From Mesorhizobium sp. LMG 17147 (GTDB lineage Bacteria > Pseudomonadota > Alphaproteobacteria > Rhizobiales > Rhizobiaceae): DNA of 64,000 nt. The position numbers and the translations under genes are program-made. The stretch spans positions 248,001 through 312,000 of the forward strand of contig NZ_JANCTC010000005.1 in the NCBI RefSeq assembly GCF_024297145.1, read 5' to 3'. The notes beneath the pieces were generated by a model. It made no database searches. It was not told the DNA's origin and saw nothing but the letters and a program-made list of their open reading frames with translations. Shown piece after piece: positions 25,490-35,256 of this stretch; position 1 is the first letter of the stretch, and every line of letters starts with the position of its first letter.

Positions 25490-26794
25490 ATGAGCATTGT
25501 CGTTTTTGACCCCGACAGCACCGAGGACGTCGACTTCAAGGACCGCATGCGCCATCCGGCGGCGGCCGATCCGGCCGGCGGCATGTGGCTGTCCGATACC
25601 GAGCCGTCCTTCATCGACGCCGACGCGCTGCGCAAGGGGCGCCTTGCCAGGCTGCGTGCCTGGATGCGCGAGGCCGGCTATGGCGGCGTCGTCCTGTTCG
25701 ACCCCTACAACCAACGTTACGCCACCGGTTCGCGCAACATGTTCGGCTATTTCCTGCGCAACTCGACGCGCTACTTCTTCATCCCCAGCGAAGGGCCGAT
25801 CGTGCTGTTCGAATATCCGCAGAGCTACCATGTCTCGATGGTGCTCGACACGATCGACGAGGCGCGTCCGTCCAAGCTGGTATGGTCTTCGGTGTCGGGC
25901 CGCGACGACGAAACCGCGGGTCCTTTCGCCGACGAGGTCGCCGATTTGCTCAAGGCGCATGGCGGCGGCTCGATGAAGCTCGGCCTCGACCGCTGCAGCC
26001 ATCTGCAGGCGCTGGCGCTCGAAAAGCGCGGCTGCGACGTCCGCGATTGCCAGGGCGAGATTTTGGCGGTGCGCGCGGTCAAGACGCCCGAGGAAGTAAA
26101 ATGCCTGCAGGTGTCGATGGCCGGCGCCGAGGCCGCGGTCTATGCCGTGCGCGAGGCGATCAAGCCCGGCGTTTCCGAAAACGAGCTGTTCGCCATCATG
26201 TATGGCGAGGTGATCCGGCAGGGCGGCGAGTTCATCGAAACCCGTTTGCTGACCTCGGGCCAGCGCACCAACCCTTGGTTCAACGAAGCGAGCGGCCGCA
26301 AGATCAGGCCGGGCGAACTCTTGGCGCTCGATACCGACACGATCGGCTGCTACGGCTATTATTCGGATTTCTCGCGCACCTTCCGCTGCGGCCCGGGCAG
26401 GCCGACGGATTACCAGAAGTCGCTCTACAAGATGGCGCACGACCAGGTTCAGCACAATATCGGGGTCGTCAAGCCCGGCATGGCGTTTCGCGAGATTGCC
26501 GAAAAGGCCTGGAAGATCCCGGACCGCTTCGTCGACCAGCGCTATACCTCGGTCATGCACGGCGTCGGCATGCATGGCGAGACGCCGTTCATCGCGCACT
26601 CCATGGATTACGAAACCTATGGTCGCGACGGGGTCATCGTGCCCGGCATGGTGGTCAGCGTCGAAAGCTATATCGGCGAGAAGGGCGGCCGCGAGGGCGT
26701 CAAGCTGGAGGACGAGATCCTGATCACCGAGACCGGCACCGAACTTCTGTCGCGCTTCCCCTACGAGGACGATTTTCTTGACACGCACGTTTGA
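25490..26794 (+). CDS. M24-family metallohydrolase, DddP-like
   Basis: 434 aa. Creatinase-type N-terminal domain (about 1-190) and pita-bread M24 domain. Six metal ligands are recognisable: Asp281 and Asp283 (ALDTDTIG), Asp293 (YYSDFSRTF), His357 (VMHGVGMHG), Glu392 (VVSVESYIG) and Glu407 (GVKLEDE). Their mutual spacing equals, from memory, that of the DMSP lyase DddP (D295/D297/D307/H371/E406/E421). The Asp reported as catalytic in DddP (D377) is replaced by Gly here, so lyase activity is doubtful. The ATG follows AGGAGG by six bases. First gene of a four-gene cassette probably activated by the GlxA-type regulator; substrate unknown. Confidence 0.82.
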   Translation: MSIVVFDPDSTEDVDFKDRMRHPAAADPAGGMWLSDTEPSFIDADALRKGRLARLRAWMREAGYGGVVLFDPYNQRYATGSRNMFGYFLRNSTRYFFIPSEGPIVLFEYPQSYHVSMVLDTIDEARPSKLVWSSVSGRDDETAGPFADEVADLLKAHGGGSMKLGLDRCSHLQALALEKRGCDVRDCQGEILAVRAVKTPEEVKCLQVSMAGAEAAVYAVREAIKPGVSENELFAIMYGEVIRQGGEFIETRLLTSGQRTNPWFNEASGRKIRPGELLALDTDTIGCYGYYSDFSRTFRCGPGRPTDYQKSLYKMAHDQVQHNIGVVKPGMAFREIAEKAWKIPDRFVDQRYTSVMHGVGMHGETPFIAHSMDYETYGRDGVIVPGMVVSVESYIGEKGGREGVKLEDEILITETGTELLSRFPYEDDFLDTHV

Positions 26795-26814
26795 GTGCTG
26801 ACAGGCAGTTTTGC

Positions 26815-27492
26815 ATGAAAAGCCCGATCTCGATCAAGCCCGGCAAGGCGGCGGCGGTGTTCATCGATCTCCAGGAGGAGCATCGGCGGGACAAGCGCTA
26901 TCTGGTCGAAGGCTATGGCGATATCCTCGCCAACGTACAGCGCCTGCAGGCAGCAGCACGAGCCAATCATGTGCCTTTGTATCACTGGGCCTATGTCGTC
27001 GATGTCGCCACAGCACGGCCGTTCCACCCGGTCGAGACCAACGGCAAGTCGGCCTTTTCCGACAAGGACGATCCGCTGACGGCGATCTGTCCGGAAGTGG
27101 CGCCTGCAGCCGGCGAGACGATGATGGTCAAGACGCAGGCCAGCGCCTTTGGTGGAGGGCCTGCCGCCGGGCGGCTCAAGGCCGACGGCATCGAATGGCT
27201 GGTCGTTGCCGGCGTCTGGACCGAGGCCTGCATCGATGCCACCGTCAAAGATGCGGTGGCGCTCGGGTTTCGCGTGCTGCTGGTCAAGGATGCCTGCGGC
27301 AGCGGCAGCACGGCGATGCACCAGACGGCCATCCTCAACCTCGCCAACCGGCTCTATGGCGGTGCCGTCACCACCACCGAGGCCGCCTGCCGGCTGCTGG
27401 CCGGCGAGACGGTCGATGCCTGGCAGGTCGAGGGCTCGGTGCCGCTGCGTTTCAGCTACGAAAACGCCGCCCGGCTCTACGCCGAGCTCTGA
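26815..27492 (+). CDS. Isochorismatase-like cysteine hydrolase
   Basis: 225 aa. Triad of the family: Asp in AAVFIDLQEEH near residue 18, Lys in MMVKTQASAFGGG near 107 and nucleophilic Cys in GVWTEACIDATVKDA near 140. The group includes N-carbamoylsarcosine amidase, nicotinamidase and biuret hydrolase. Typical reactions release ammonia from amides or ureido compounds. Located 20 bp after the M24 gene, in a probable catabolic operon. A TTG overlapping the M24 stop at 26791 is an alternative start. Confidence 0.86.
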   Translation: MKSPISIKPGKAAAVFIDLQEEHRRDKRYLVEGYGDILANVQRLQAAARANHVPLYHWAYVVDVATARPFHPVETNGKSAFSDKDDPLTAICPEVAPAAGETMMVKTQASAFGGGPAAGRLKADGIEWLVVAGVWTEACIDATVKDAVALGFRVLLVKDACGSGSTAMHQTAILNLANRLYGGAVTTTEAACRLLAGETVDAWQVEGSVPLRFSYENAARLYAEL

Positions 27493-27508
27493 GCGGGATC
27501 GCGCCGCG

Positions 27509-28510
27509 ATGGTCACCGAAGCCGAGCGACCCGAAACGACAGACCGCGGAAAATACCTGACGCTGCTCGATCCGGAGCTGTGGGCCTATATCGATCGGGT
27601 CAACGAGTGGTATCCGCCCGAAATCGTCTACATGCCGATCGACAGGCAGCGGGCGGTCTATGATGCCATGTGCCGGGCGTTTCGCGAGCCCTATCCACCC
27701 GGCGTCAAGGCCAGCGACAGCAGCGTCGGCGACCGTGCGATCCCGGTCCGGCGTTACCATATGGCGGGAACGGCGCCGCAGGCGATGGTCGTCTATTATC
27801 ACGGCGGCGGTTTCGTGCTTGGCGGGCTCGACAGCCATGACGACATCTGCGCCGAGATCTGCGCCGGCACCGGCTTTGCGGTTCTGTCCGCCGACTACCG
27901 GCTGGCGCCGGAACATCTGCATCCGGCGGCCTTCGCGGATGCGCTGGCGGTGTTCGAATGGGCTGCGGCGACGACCGGCTTGCCGATCGTGCTCTGCGGC
28001 GAGAGCGCCGGCGGCAACCTGGCCGCAGCAGTGGCGCAGGCGACGCGCCGCCATCCTCGCCGCGCGATCGGCCAGGTGCTGATCTATCCCGAGCTCGGCG
28101 GTGACGAGCTAGACGGCCCAGAGCTGGACCGCAAAGCGCGCACCGGCTCCTATATCGAGCACGCCGAAGCGCCGCTGCTGACGTTGCGGGACGTCGAATT
28201 CTATCGGCATATCCGGGCAGCGAAGGGGCAGTCGCCGGACGACCCGACATTTTCGCCACTTAACGATAGCGACTTCTCCGGCCTGCCGCCGACGGTCATC
28301 GTCACCGCGCAATGCGATCCGCTGTCATCGGACGGCCAGACCTATCGCGACCGCATCCTTGCCGCCGGCGGTAAGGCATGGTGGCGCGAGGAGCCGCGCC
28401 TCGTGCACAGTTTCCTGCGCGCCCGCAAGACCGTGCCGCGCGCCAGCGAGGCCTTTGATCGCATCGTCGCGGCCATAGCCGCGCTGGGCGGGGGTAAGTG
28501 GCCGGAGTGA
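27509..28510 (+). CDS. Alpha/beta hydrolase of the hormone-sensitive lipase family
   Basis: 333 aa. Oxyanion-hole motif [16 protein letters not shown] near residue 98, nucleophile in [15 protein letters not shown] near 165, Asp in [11 protein letters not shown] near 270 and His in LVHSFLRAR near 303. The HGGG motif and GESAG box place it in the HSL/family IV esterases, which accept short acyl esters. The start ATG lies 16 bp after the cysteine hydrolase stop; the frame is open upstream but inside that gene. Part of the DddP-like cassette, role unknown. Confidence 0.88.
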   Translation: MVTEAERPETTDRGKYLTLLDPELWAYIDRVNEWYPPEIVYMPIDRQRAVYDAMCRAFREPYPPGVKASDSSVGDRAIPVRRYHMAGTAPQAMVVYYHGGGFVLGGLDSHDDICAEICAGTGFAVLSADYRLAPEHLHPAAFADALAVFEWAAATTGLPIVLCGESAGGNLAAAVAQATRRHPRRAIGQVLIYPELGGDELDGPELDRKARTGSYIEHAEAPLLTLRDVEFYRHIRAAKGQSPDDPTFSPLNDSDFSGLPPTVIVTAQCDPLSSDGQTYRDRILAAGGKAWWREEPRLVHSFLRARKTVPRASEAFDRIVAAIAALGGGKWPE

Positions 28511-28722
28511 CGGCGGAGTGCGGCTCTCATGCCGGCCAGGCAAGCGCAGAAATCCGCTCTCCTCAAGCTCCCCACTGCGGAACAGCGCACAACAACTGCG
28601 GAAACCCGAACACTTGCCCGCTCAAGCCAGCATTATCATCACCTCACGTAAGGCGCCCCTGCGAAACGCATCCACCCCCGCGGCGCGGTCGGTCGGAGGC
28701 GCCCAACAAAGAGGGAACGACG

Positions 28723-30363
28723 ATGAAGTTCATGCTGACCGATCGGAAATTGCATCCGCAGGCCGCGCCCGTCGCCGACGGCTTCAAGAAGGGCCAGATG
28801 AACCGGCGCGAATATCTCGCCACCATGGCCGCGTTTGGTGTCAGCGCTGCCGGCGCGCTGGCGCTTGGCGGGCTTGCTCCGTCACCGGCCAGGGCCGAGG
28901 AGGCGAAGCGCGGCGGCGTCTTGCGCGTTGCCATGAACGTCAAGGGCTGGAAGGATCCGCGCACCTTCGACGGCGTCGAGATGTCCAACGTCGCCCGCCA
29001 GTGTAATGAATATCTGGTGCGCTGGAACCGCGACTTCACCTTCGAGCCATGGCTGCTCGAGAGCTGGGAGACCAGCGACGATGCCCGCGTGCTGACGCTG
29101 CATGTCCGCAAAGGCGTCAACTGGTCGAACGGCGACACCTTCAACGCCGACGATGTCATTCACAATCTGACGCGCTGGTGCGATGCGTCCGTCGCCGGCA
29201 ATTCTGTCGCCGCGCGGATGGGCGCGCTGGTCAACGCGGACACCAAGAAAGCCGTCGACGGCGGCATCGAACGCGTCGACGACTTCACCGTGCGGCTCAA
29301 TTTGCCCAAGCCCGACATTTCACTGATTGCCGGCATGGCCGACTATCCGGCACTGATCATGCACCGCAGCTATGAAGGCGACGGCGACCCGATGAAGGCA
29401 TTGGCGATCACAACCGGGCCGTGCGAACTCGTGGCATGGGACGCCGAGGTCGGCGCCGAAGTCCGCCGCAAGGACAAGCCATGGTGGAAGGGCGAGTTCC
29501 ACCTCGACGGCATCAAATGGGTCGACTACGGCTCCGACCCCAACGCCATGCTGTCGGCCTTCGAATCGGGCGAGATCGACACCGACCACGAAACCGCCTC
29601 CGACACGGTTGCGCAGACCGACTCCATGGGCCTGAGCAATTCCGAGATCGCCACCGGCTCGACGATCGTCGCGCGTTTCAATGTCGCCAATCCGCCCTAT
29701 GACGACATCAAGGTGCGCCGCGCCGCCCAGCTCGCCGTCGACAACGCCGCTGTGCTGAAGATCGGCATGGACAACCGCGGCAAGCCGGCCGAGAACCATC
29801 ATGTCGGGCCGATGCATCCCGAATATGCCGATATCGGCCCAGCCGTGCGCAACATCGATCAAGCCAAGGCCCTGCTCGCCGAGGCCGGCAAGGCCGATCA
29901 CGAATACGAGCTCATTTCGGTCGACGTCGACTGGCAAAGGAGCACCGGCGACGCCATCGCAGCGCAGATGCGCGAGGCTGGGCTGAAGATCAAGCGCACG
30001 GTGCTGCCGGCCGCCACCTTCTGGAACGACTGGAGCAAATATCCGTTCTCCTGCACCGAATGGCTCGGCCGGCCGCTGGGCGTGCAGGTGCTGGCGCTGG
30101 CCTACAAATCGGGCGCCGCCTGGAACGAGAGCGCCTACGCCAATCCGGAATTCGACAGCCTGCTCGACAAGGCGCTGGCGATGCCCGATGCCGGTGCCCG
30201 CAAGGAGATCATGGCAAAGATCGAGCAGAATCTCCGCGATTCCGGCATCATCATCCAGCCCTACTGGCGCTCGGTCTACCGCACCTACCGCAAGGGCGTC
30301 CATGGCTGCGAGCAGCACCAGTCGCTCGAGCAGCATTTCGAGAAGGTCTGGCTCGAGGCGTGA
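28723..30363 (+). CDS. Family-5 (dipeptide/opine-type) ABC transporter substrate-binding protein, Tat signal
   Basis: 546 aa. Long N-terminus [20 protein letters not shown], then a twin-arginine signal ([17 protein letters not shown]) near residue 26 with cleavage near ARAEE. The mature part has the SBP_bac_5 pattern ([19 protein letters not shown] near 145; [15 protein letters not shown] near 335). The N-terminal extension is the norm for this rhizobial subgroup. GAGGG precedes the ATG. No permease or ATPase genes follow (the next genes are on the other strand), so it is an orphan here. It lies 212 bp after the esterase and probably serves the same substrate. Confidence 0.9.
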   Translation: MKFMLTDRKLHPQAAPVADGFKKGQMNRREYLATMAAFGVSAAGALALGGLAPSPARAEEAKRGGVLRVAMNVKGWKDPRTFDGVEMSNVARQCNEYLVRWNRDFTFEPWLLESWETSDDARVLTLHVRKGVNWSNGDTFNADDVIHNLTRWCDASVAGNSVAARMGALVNADTKKAVDGGIERVDDFTVRLNLPKPDISLIAGMADYPALIMHRSYEGDGDPMKALAITTGPCELVAWDAEVGAEVRRKDKPWWKGEFHLDGIKWVDYGSDPNAMLSAFESGEIDTDHETASDTVAQTDSMGLSNSEIATGSTIVARFNVANPPYDDIKVRRAAQLAVDNAAVLKIGMDNRGKPAENHHVGPMHPEYADIGPAVRNIDQAKALLAEAGKADHEYELISVDVDWQRSTGDAIAAQMREAGLKIKRTVLPAATFWNDWSKYPFSCTEWLGRPLGVQVLALAYKSGAAWNESAYANPEFDSLLDKALAMPDAGARKEIMAKIEQNLRDSGIIIQPYWRSVYRTYRKGVHGCEQHQSLEQHFEKVWLEA

Positions 30364-30412
30364 GTCGTGCCGCTCGACGGAAAGCCGGCGCGCAGGGCAG
30401 CGGAAGCCGGCG

Positions 30413-31900
30413 TCAGCCGGCGGTGCCCGCCCTTGAAATCTCCCGCCCGAGGCGCACCGTTTCCCGCACCAGCAGGTCCAGATCGTCGCGCCGGGTACGG
30501 TGGTTGTTGATGGCGACCCTGAGGCAATGCTGGCCAAGCACCGTCGTGTCGGAAATGGCGGCGATGCCTTCTTCCTGCAGCCTCAGCATGATCTCGGTGT
30601 TGAGCGCTTTCAGGCGCTCAGCGTCCAACCCATCGGCGCGATAGCGAAAGCAGACGATGTTGATGTTCACCGGCGCCACCAGCTGGAGCGCCGGTTCGGC
30701 CTCGATCAGCTGACCGAGATACTGCCCTTGCGCGATGTTCTGGTCGATCAGCCGGCCGAACTTTTCGATGCCATGTTCTCTCAGCGCCATCCACACCTTC
30801 AGCGCCCGGAAGCCGCGTGAGGTCTGCAAGCCGTAGTCGTGCAGCCATTGGCCGGAGGCCAGGCCGCGCGGCGTCGATTCCAGATATTCCGGCGTCACCG
30901 CGAACGTGCGGCGATGCGCGGAGGCATCCCGGATCAGCGCGCAGCCGACCTCGAAGGGCGCGTGCAGCCATTTATGCGGATCGAGCGCGATTGAGTGGGC
31001 GTGCTCGATGCCGGCAACGCGATGCGAATTGTCCGCCGCAATCGCAAGCAAGGCGCCGATGCAGCCATCGACGTGAAACCACAGATCCTCTTTTGCCGCC
31101 AGGTCGGCCAGCGCTTGCAGGTCGTCGATTGCGCCGGTGTTCACCGTGCCGGCCGTACCGATCACGCAGACCGGCTTGAAACCGGCGTCACGGTCCTCGG
31201 CGATCGCCGCCCGCAACGCAGCGATGTCGATCCGCAGCCCGGCATCGCTCGGGATGCGGCGCAGCGCCCGGTTGCCGAGGCCGAGCGCCTCCATCGCCTT
31301 GCGATGACAGGAGTGAAGCTGGTCGGAGCCGTAGAAACGCAGTGGCTTGTCGATGCCGGCAACGCCGTGCTCGCGTATGTCGATGCCGGCCTTGGCGTTG
31401 CGCGCCACGGTCAGACCGATGATGTTGGCCATCGAGCCGCCGCTGACCAGCGTGCCGCTGGCCGATTGCGGAAAGCCCATCATTTCCTTGCACCAGTCGA
31501 CGACCTGATTGTCCATCAGCGCGGCGGCATGGTTGCCGCCGCCGAGGTTGGAGCCCTGGATCGCCGCCAGGAAATCGCCGAGCGCGCCGGTGAAATTGCT
31601 CGAGCCCATATACCAGGACCAGAAGCGCGGATGGATGTTGCCCATCGGATAGGGCATCAAGCTCCTGGTGACGTCGCCATAGATTTCTGCCAGCGGCGCC
31701 GGCGAACGCGGCAGCGGCGATGTGAAGAAGGTCCTCACATCGACCGGCATCTCCTGCCACACCGGACGCTCTCTGACATCGCGCAGGTAAGCGACGGCAT
31801 CGTCGACGATCCGATGCGACAGGACCTGCACATCGGCCCAGTTCGAGGGGTCAAGCGTTTCCTCGCTGGCCGTGACGGCCAATCCAGGTTTCGTGTCCAT
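30413..31900 (-). CDS. Group II PLP-dependent amino acid decarboxylase (aromatic/Glu decarboxylase family)
   Basis: 495 aa. PLP lysine in SIALDPHKWLHAPFEVG near residue 309. LWFHVDGCIGALLA near 276 carries the Asp that pairs with the pyridine nitrogen. GGSMANIIGLTVARNAK near 155 binds phosphate. PYPMGNIHPRFWSWY near 82 lines the substrate site. Relatives decarboxylate tryptophan, phenylalanine, DOPA or similar amino acids; the specific substrate cannot be read from these motifs. The start lies 25 bp after the cysteine synthase stop, so the two are co-transcribed. Confidence 0.9.
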   Translation of the reverse strand: MDTKPGLAVTASEETLDPSNWADVQVLSHRIVDDAVAYLRDVRERPVWQEMPVDVRTFFTSPLPRSPAPLAEIYGDVTRSLMPYPMGNIHPRFWSWYMGSSNFTGALGDFLAAIQGSNLGGGNHAAALMDNQVVDWCKEMMGFPQSASGTLVSGGSMANIIGLTVARNAKAGIDIREHGVAGIDKPLRFYGSDQLHSCHRKAMEALGLGNRALRRIPSDAGLRIDIAALRAAIAEDRDAGFKPVCVIGTAGTVNTGAIDDLQALADLAAKEDLWFHVDGCIGALLAIAADNSHRVAGIEHAHSIALDPHKWLHAPFEVGCALIRDASAHRRTFAVTPEYLESTPRGLASGQWLHDYGLQTSRGFRALKVWMALREHGIEKFGRLIDQNIAQGQYLGQLIEAEPALQLVAPVNINIVCFRYRADGLDAERLKALNTEIMLRLQEEGIAAISDTTVLGQHCLRVAINNHRTRRDDLDLLVRETVRLGREISRAGTAG

Positions 31901-31925
31901 GCAGGCCGCTCCCGATGTGCCGCCG

Positions 31926-33011
31926 TCACGCCGGAAACTGGCAGCCGGGCGTCGACTGCGAAAGCGCGGTCTCCTCGGCGTCCATCTCCGCTTCGATGCC
32001 GTCGAACAGCGGCGTGGTCATGTAACGTTCGCCGGTGTCGGGAAGCATGCACAGGATCACCGAGCCGGGCACCGCCTTTTCCGCGATCTGCCGCGCTACC
32101 GCGAAGGTCGCGCCGCCAGAGATGCCGGTGAAAATCCCTTCCTTCTGCGCCAGCGCCTTGGCCCATTTCATGCCCTCGGGCCCGGCAATCGGCACCACCT
32201 CGTCGTAGAGGCTTGTGTCGATCGCCTCCTGCAGCACGTCCGGAATGAAGTCAGGCGTCCAGCCCTGGATCGGATGCGGCTCGAACGCTGGATGGCTGGC
32301 GGCAGGCGCGCCGCCGGCGCCGCGCTGCTGCGGCTTGCCGCTGCCGATAAGCTGCGCATTGGCCGGTTCGGCGAGCATGATCCGGGTCTCCGGCCGTTCG
32401 CGGCGCAGCACGCGTCCGACGCCGGCGACGGTGCCGCCCGTGCCATAGCCGGTGACGAAACAGTCGAGCCGCGAGCCGGCGAAATCGTTGATGATCTCGC
32501 GCGCCGTGGTCGCTTCGTGAATGGCGGCATTGGCTTTGGTCTCGAACTGGCGGGCAAGGAACCAGCCATTGGCCTCGGCGAGCTCCACCGCCTTCTTGTA
32601 CATGCCGAAACCCTTCTGGGCGCGCGGCGTCAGCACCACCTTGGCGCCCAGCATGCGCATCAGCTTGCGGCGTTCGATGGAAAAACTGTCGGCCATCGTC
32701 ACCACCAGCGGATAGCCCTTCTGGGCGCAAACCATGGCCAGGCCGATGCCAGTGTTGCCGCTGGTCGCCTCGACGACGGTCTGGCCCGGCTTCAAGGCGC
32801 CGCTGCGCTCGCCCTCCTCGATGATGTTGAGCGCCAGCCTGTCCTTTACCGAGGCGGCGGGATTGAAGAACTCGGCCTTCACATAGATCGTGGCATGGTC
32901 CGGTCCGAGGTTATTGATGCGGATCACCGGCGTATCGCCGACCGTGTCGAGAATGCTGTCGAACAGACGTCCGCGCCCGGCGGTGGTTCTGATTTTCTGT
33001 TGATGCAACAT
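31926..33011 (-). CDS. cysK: Cysteine synthase family protein (O-acetylserine sulfhydrylase-like)
   Basis: 361 aa. PLP Lys in NPAASVKDRLALN near residue 50, phosphate loop VEATSGNTGIGLAM near 80, and GYGTGGTVAGVGRVLRRE near 188. C-terminal extension of about 30 residues (EAEMDAEETALSQSTPGCQFPA region) compared with standard CysK. GGAG precedes MLHQQK. Paired with the decarboxylase and divergent from the SARP-TPR regulator. The coupling to a decarboxylase suggests a dedicated pathway rather than bulk cysteine synthesis; it is one of three family members in the window. Confidence 0.88.
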   Translation of the reverse strand: MLHQQKIRTTAGRGRLFDSILDTVGDTPVIRINNLGPDHATIYVKAEFFNPAASVKDRLALNIIEEGERSGALKPGQTVVEATSGNTGIGLAMVCAQKGYPLVVTMADSFSIERRKLMRMLGAKVVLTPRAQKGFGMYKKAVELAEANGWFLARQFETKANAAIHEATTAREIINDFAGSRLDCFVTGYGTGGTVAGVGRVLRRERPETRIMLAEPANAQLIGSGKPQQRGAGGAPAASHPAFEPHPIQGWTPDFIPDVLQEAIDTSLYDEVVPIAGPEGMKWAKALAQKEGIFTGISGGATFAVARQIAEKAVPGSVILCMLPDTGERYMTTPLFDGIEAEMDAEETALSQSTPGCQFPA

Positions 33012-33258
33012 GTCGATCTCCTCGCGTTTTCGTTGTCTCATGTCGTCACGGGCCGGTTACAGACCGGTGGCTTGGGCGGCGAGGTTTCGAGACCTTGCCG
33101 CGCTACATTTGCACCCCGGCAATGCCAGCATCCGGTGCGGGAATTCGCTGCCGGATGCACCGTGTCGCGTTTGGTGATAAAACAAAGGCCGACTGGCCAG
33201 CGTGGGAGCAGGCGTGGAAACTTACGTGGAATCCGCCCGATCGAGCCTCGGCGGCGAG

Positions 33259-35256
33259 ATGGCCGGTCTTTGCGTGCGTCTGCTCGGACCGCTGACGATC
33301 GCACGCAACGGCATCATCATCCAGCTCCCAAAATCTCGCAAGCTGCGTGCGCTGCTCGCCTATCTGGCGCTGGCGCCGCATCCGGTCGGCCGCAGCCGCC
33401 TCTGCGAGCTTTTGTGGGATGTGCCGAACGACCCGCGCGGCGAGCTTCGCTGGTGTCTGAGCAAGCTTAGAGGCCTCCTCGATGAACCGCACCATCGCAG
33501 GGTCGAGACACCAGGCGACACGATCGCGCTTGATCTGAAAGGTGCTTCCGTCGACGCTGTCGACATAGCCTCGACCGCCGCCAAGGGCGTTGAGACGCTC
33601 GGTCTGGAGCGGCTGCAGGCTCTTTCCGGAATGTTCGCCGGCGATTTTCTCGATGGGTTGGAGATCGACCGCAGCCCGCATTTCAACGGTTGGCTGATCG
33701 CTCAGCGCCGCCGCTTCAGCTCCTGGCACGCCGCAATCCTGGAACACCTCGTCAACAAGCTTCCGGCGGATGCCGACGAAATGTCCTCGCATCTGGACAA
33801 ATGGCTGGAACTCGCTCCGTTCGACGGGCGCGCGCATGTGGCTCTTCTGAAAAGGCTGGCGCAGCGCGGCCAGTTTGGCGCGGGCGAGGAACATCTCGCT
33901 TCCGCGGCGCGGCTGTTTGCTTCAGAGGATCTGGATTTCGGAGCCGTTCGCGAGGCATGGCGGACGATCCGCGGCGAACGACCTGCAGCAGCACTCTGGG
34001 CGCGACCTTCACTCGTACCCGCGGCCCCCCACGCGTCAATTGTGCCTCCCCGTTCCGATACTGCTGCATCGCAGAAGGCTTCGCTCGCGGTGATGCCGTT
34101 TGCCGAAGAGGCGGCTGTCGGCGGCCCGCGCGGTGGATTGGCCGACGGCCTCACCCACGACATCATCACCCGCCTGGCCAAGCTCAGGGACTTTTTCGTC
34201 ATCGCACGCGGCTCGGTGTTTGCGCTCGCCGAAAAAAACATTGCGCCGGAGGACGCCGGCCGCCGGCTCAACGTCGACTATGTCGCCACCGGCACGGTAC
34301 GCAGCCAGGCAGCCCGCGTCGTGGTCAGCGTGGAACTTGTCGAGGTGCGCACGGCCAGGATCGTCTGGGCCGAGACGTTCGAGCGCAGACCGGACGACAT
34401 CTTTACCGTGCTCGACGACATCGGCAACAGCATCGTCTCGTCGATCTCGGCCGAGATCGAAACCGTCGAGCGCAACCGCGCCATGCTGAAGGCGCCCAAT
34501 TCGCTGAACGCCTGGGAAGCCTACCATCGCGGCCTCTGGCACATGTATCGCTTCACCCGCACGGAAAACGAGCAGGCCCGGCATTTCTTCGACACGGCCT
34601 TGAAGCTCGATCCGACCTTCGCCCGCGCCTATGCCGGCCTCTCCTTCACCCATTGGCAAAATGCCTTCCAGCGTTGGGGCGACCGCGACCAGGAAAGCGC
34701 CCTGGCCTTCGAGGCAGCCGGCCAGAGCCTGCTCGTCGACGATCACAATCCGGCCGCTCACTGGGCCATGGGGCGGGCGCTGTGGCTGCGCGGCGAACAG
34801 GACGGCTCCCTCATCGAGCTCGAACGCGCCGTAGACCTCAGCCCGAATTTCGCGCTCGGCCACTATGCGCTGTCGTTCGTCCACTCGCAGTCCGGCGACC
34901 CGCAGGCCGCGATCGGCTCGTCCGACCATTCCAGGCATCTGAGTCCCTTCGATCCGCTGCTGTTCGGCATGTTGGGCGCCAGGGCGATGTCGCATGTCCG
35001 GCTTGGCCAGTTCGATGAAGCCGCCGAATGGGCGCTGAAAGCAGCCGCCCGTCCCAACGCCCATGCCATCATCCTGGCGATTGCCGCGCATTGCCTTGCG
35101 CTGGCGGGGCGGCTGAGCGAGGCACGAAGTTTCGCCGCTGCGCTGCGCAAGATGCTGCCGAACTACTGCGCCGACGATTTCATCGGCACCTTTCGCTTCG
35201 AGCCGGACGCCGAGGCGCTGTTCCGGCAAGGCGCCAAGCGGATCGGGCTGGGGTGA
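33259..35256 (+). CDS. SARP-type winged-helix regulator fused to TolB-like and TPR domains
   Basis: 665 aa from MAGLCVRLLG. Residues 1-95 are an OmpR-like DNA-binding domain (VRLLGPLTIARNG; SKLRGLLDEP), followed by a bacterial transcriptional-activation domain to about 235. A middle block (SLAVMPFAEEAAVGG ... DYVATGTVRSQAARVVVSVELVE) is the TolB-like/adenylate-cyclase-associated segment, and the C-terminal 260 residues form TPR repeats (FDTALKLDPTFARAYAGL; ELERAVDLSPNFALGHYAL). Such regulators lack a classical receiver domain. It is transcribed divergently from cysK-decarboxylase, its likely target. In-frame GTGs at 33202 and 33214 are alternatives. Confidence 0.85.
   Translation: MAGLCVRLLGPLTIARNGIIIQLPKSRKLRALLAYLALAPHPVGRSRLCELLWDVPNDPRGELRWCLSKLRGLLDEPHHRRVETPGDTIALDLKGASVDAVDIASTAAKGVETLGLERLQALSGMFAGDFLDGLEIDRSPHFNGWLIAQRRRFSSWHAAILEHLVNKLPADADEMSSHLDKWLELAPFDGRAHVALLKRLAQRGQFGAGEEHLASAARLFASEDLDFGAVREAWRTIRGERPAAALWARPSLVPAAPHASIVPPRSDTAASQKASLAVMPFAEEAAVGGPRGGLADGLTHDIITRLAKLRDFFVIARGSVFALAEKNIAPEDAGRRLNVDYVATGTVRSQAARVVVSVELVEVRTARIVWAETFERRPDDIFTVLDDIGNSIVSSISAEIETVERNRAMLKAPNSLNAWEAYHRGLWHMYRFTRTENEQARHFFDTALKLDPTFARAYAGLSFTHWQNAFQRWGDRDQESALAFEAAGQSLLVDDHNPAAHWAMGRALWLRGEQDGSLIELERAVDLSPNFALGHYALSFVHSQSGDPQAAIGSSDHSRHLSPFDPLLFGMLGARAMSHVRLGQFDEAAEWALKAAARPNAHAIILAIAAHCLALAGRLSEARSFAAALRKMLPNYCADDFIGTFRFEPDAEALFRQGAKRIGLG

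Noticed and set aside
25490..26794. Annotating the M24 protein as a true DMSP lyase DddP
   Set aside because: The residue corresponding to the reported catalytic Asp is Gly, so only DddP-like metal binding is supported.
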